From NCBI GenBank assembly GCA_018136815.1, contig CM030940.1:1444613-1508612 (forward strand): DNA of 64,000 bases. Direction: 5' to 3'. The notes under the pieces are model-generated. The model did not search any database. It was not told where the DNA came from and saw only the letters and a program-made list of their open reading frames with translations. Numbering within the stretch: position 1 is the first letter of the stretch; each line of letters begins with the position of its first letter. The position numbers and the translations under genes are program-made. The DNA is from Isochrysis galbana. Taxonomy: Eukaryota > Haptophyta > Isochrysidales > Isochrysidaceae. This document shows, piece after piece, positions 62,601-64,000 of the stretch.

Positions 62601-62935
62601 CTAAGGTCGACAACTACAGAAACACTCAATTTAAGAGATATTTCGCACAGAGCACTTGTGATGACTTGTAATCACATTGCGCACGCCGTGCGTGGGCACG
62701 GCGCGATGTGCATCGGTCCCCGCGGATACGCCGTGCGTGCGCATGTCAACTTTTTCCTTCTACGTACTTCCTAAGGCCATCAACTACGTAAACAAGCCAT
62801 ATAAGATATGTTTCTTTACGCAGCACATGTGATGACTTGTAATCACATTGCGCACGCCGTGCGTGGGCACGGCGCGATGTGCATCGGTCCCCCCGCGGGG
62901 GCGCCGTGCGTGCGCATAGCAACTTCCAGGAAGGT
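62601..62935. repeat. Tandem duplication of about 170 bases
   Basis: CTAAGGTCGACAACTAC at 62,601 and CTAAGGCCATCAACTACG at 62,771 start two copies. GATGACTTGTAATCACATTG occurs at 62,660 and 62,831, followed by an identical stretch containing the self-complementary GCCGTGCGTGGGCACGGC. Copies differ mainly in the first 50 bases. Non-coding. Confidence 0.85.
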
Positions 62936-63149
62936 GCACGCCGTGCGTTCACTCTTTCCGCGGGGGAACTCTGGGCGCGGAGGGCGGTCGGGAACCATGG
63001 GGACACCCCTGGGACCGGGGGGAATTATTACCGTACATGGCGAGAACACTAACGTAAACAACTGGTATGTCTTTTGGTCTCTCTCCCCCACCCGGGTCCC
63101 CTCCCCTCTCCCCCTCCCCCTCTCATCGACCTACCAGAGAGAGAAGGCT

Positions 63150-63330
63150 CCTACTGAGGTCGTTTGCCTTCATTTGGTACCCCTCGTTTCCAAATACGCG
63201 ATGCGTCGGTATTAGGCCCAGGTCAATCCTTTTGCAAATTTTTCTGCAAGTTTGGGCGGCTGCTCCAACTTGTCACAAGTTTGGGCCCTCTCTACAAGTG
63301 AGCCACAAGTTTGGGGGCGGGCGACCCCCC
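63150..63330. repeat. Family D block and CACAAGTTTGGG mini-repeats
   Basis: 63,153-63,207 is the GGTACCCCTCGTTTCCAAAT block of family D. It is followed by four TGCAAGTTTGGG/CACAAGTTTGGG units at about 63,247-63,317. 63,330-63,497 is AT-rich spacer, the likely promoter of the next gene. Confidence 0.6.
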
Positions 63331-63497
63331 TTTCTAATCGTATAACCCCCTATCTAGGAGTAAAATGCCCCCCCCTACAGTAGAATACAATATGGTCACG
63401 TTCCCCTGCCTTTTCACAGAAAATTTTTCTTACTCACATAAACAAGACGTTTTATTAAGATAAACTGGGGTGCTCTTGTGCTCTTGATGTCAGGAGA

Positions 63498-64000
63498 ATG
63501 AAAGCCCGCGGCGGCCGCACGCGCATGGCGGGCCGAGGAGGTGAGCCATGCCTGCCCCTTCCGCCTGCTGGTCTGCTGCGCCCGTGCGCGAGCCCGTGGG
63601 CCCGCATCTCAACCCCTGCCTTTGCCCCTCACAGGTAAGCGCCATTGTACGCGAAGCCGCGTCGCGTCGCTCGCGGACGGCGATGAGGAAGGCGTCAGCG
63701 CTGAGCAGCGGTGCGCGCGCTTAGTTGAGGATGAGGAGAACGAGGAGAACGAGGAGGCGAGCGACAACGGCGGCGACAAGGCCATGGAGATGGAGACCGA
63801 GACCGACAGGGCTGGGACCGCGCCCTCGCGCCGCTCCACGAGCATCGTTGAGTCCGACGACAGCGACGGCAGCTACGACAACGACACGGGCATCGATGGC
63901 ATCGACCTGACCAAGGCGGCGGAGGTGAGCGTCGGCGCAGAGATGTGGCACAAGAACCTGGGCAAGTGCACGGTCAAGCACACGGGCGCGGGCACCATGT
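63498..64000 (+). CDS. 5' part of an acidic protein, runs off the window
   Basis: Exon 1 63498-63540 (MKARGGRTRMAGRGG) joins a second exon at 63,635 through a 94-base GTGAGC/CAG intron (phase 1), giving GKRHCTRSRVASLADGDEEG and an open frame to the last base. A basic, Gly/Arg start is followed by a highly acidic segment (VEDEENEENEEASDNGGDKA) and Ser/Asp clusters (SIVESDDSDGSYDND). The final residues GAEMWHKNLGKCTVKHTGAG may begin a folded domain. The composition suggests a nuclear or chromatin-associated protein, but no family can be named from this part. Confidence 0.6.

Noticed and set aside
1-64000. tRNA, rRNA, CRISPR array, bacterial operon or prophage
   Set aside because: Looked for cloverleaf B-box-like motifs, rRNA-like conserved blocks and regularly spaced short repeats with unique spacers; none seen. 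The regular repeats present are coding or microsatellite, and intron-bearing genes rule out a bacterial source.

Overview
The window looks like nuclear DNA of a unicellular eukaryotic alga. It is GC-rich with long coding exons and few short introns (GT-AG, plus some GC-AG). Microsatellites are abundant, mostly CT/GA, poly-C and GGC. The gene content is eukaryotic: BET bromodomain reader, mitochondrial carrier, GATOR1 subunit, GPI mannosyltransferase, carnitine acyltransferase. A haptophyte is the best guess, from the GC-AG introns, the proline-rich surface protein and the algal-style LRR protein. That is inference; a dinoflagellate or pelagophyte cannot be excluded.

Layout, left to right. 1.6-2.8 kb: three-exon BET protein (+). 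4.6-5.3 kb: mitochondrial carrier (+). 5.6-8.2 kb: non-coding transposon-derived DNA with two interleaved long inverted repeats (A and B). 8.5-12.1 kb: large glycosyltransferase/lyase fusion (-). 12.1-16.1 kb: microsatellites, a Ty1/copia scrap and a possible peptidase fragment. 16.1-24.5 kb: predicted 2,741-residue surface protein with secreted N-terminus, proline-rich stalk, one membrane span and 13 perfectly spaced 48-residue repeats (-). 25.7-26.9 kb: two overlapping opposed hypothetical genes. 27.6-29.3 kb: SAP-AP endonuclease (-). 30.6-32.3 kb: NPRL3-like GATOR1 subunit (+). 34.1-36.1 kb: seven-exon MFS transporter (+). 37.3-51.3 kb: three coiled-coil genes separated by repeats and a chromovirus scrap. 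52.5-54.3 kb: PIG-B-like GPI mannosyltransferase (-). 54.6-55.7 kb: TTAA-flanked inverted-repeat element. 56.1-58.3 kb: CPT2-like acyltransferase with a GC-AG intron (-). 60.2-62.0 kb: LRR protein (-). 63.5 kb to the end: 5' part of an acidic protein (+).

The genes do not form a pathway or operon. Loose themes are cell-surface or glycan biology (GT49-GT49-PL14 protein, proline-rich membrane protein, GPI mannosyltransferase), nutrient and fatty-acid metabolism (NPRL3, CPT2, carriers), chromatin and DNA repair (BET, AP endonuclease), and long alanine-rich coiled coils.

About half the window is intergenic and holds several dispersed repeat families recognised only by comparing parts of the window: A (5.7/6.9/40.1 kb), B (6.1/7.4/30.2/36.8/52.2 kb), C (short GGTCAAA-ended units at 5.6/12.6/29.9 kb), D (7.6/44.7/63.2 kb) and F (44.1/62.45 kb). 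No tRNA, rRNA, CRISPR or complete autonomous transposon was found.
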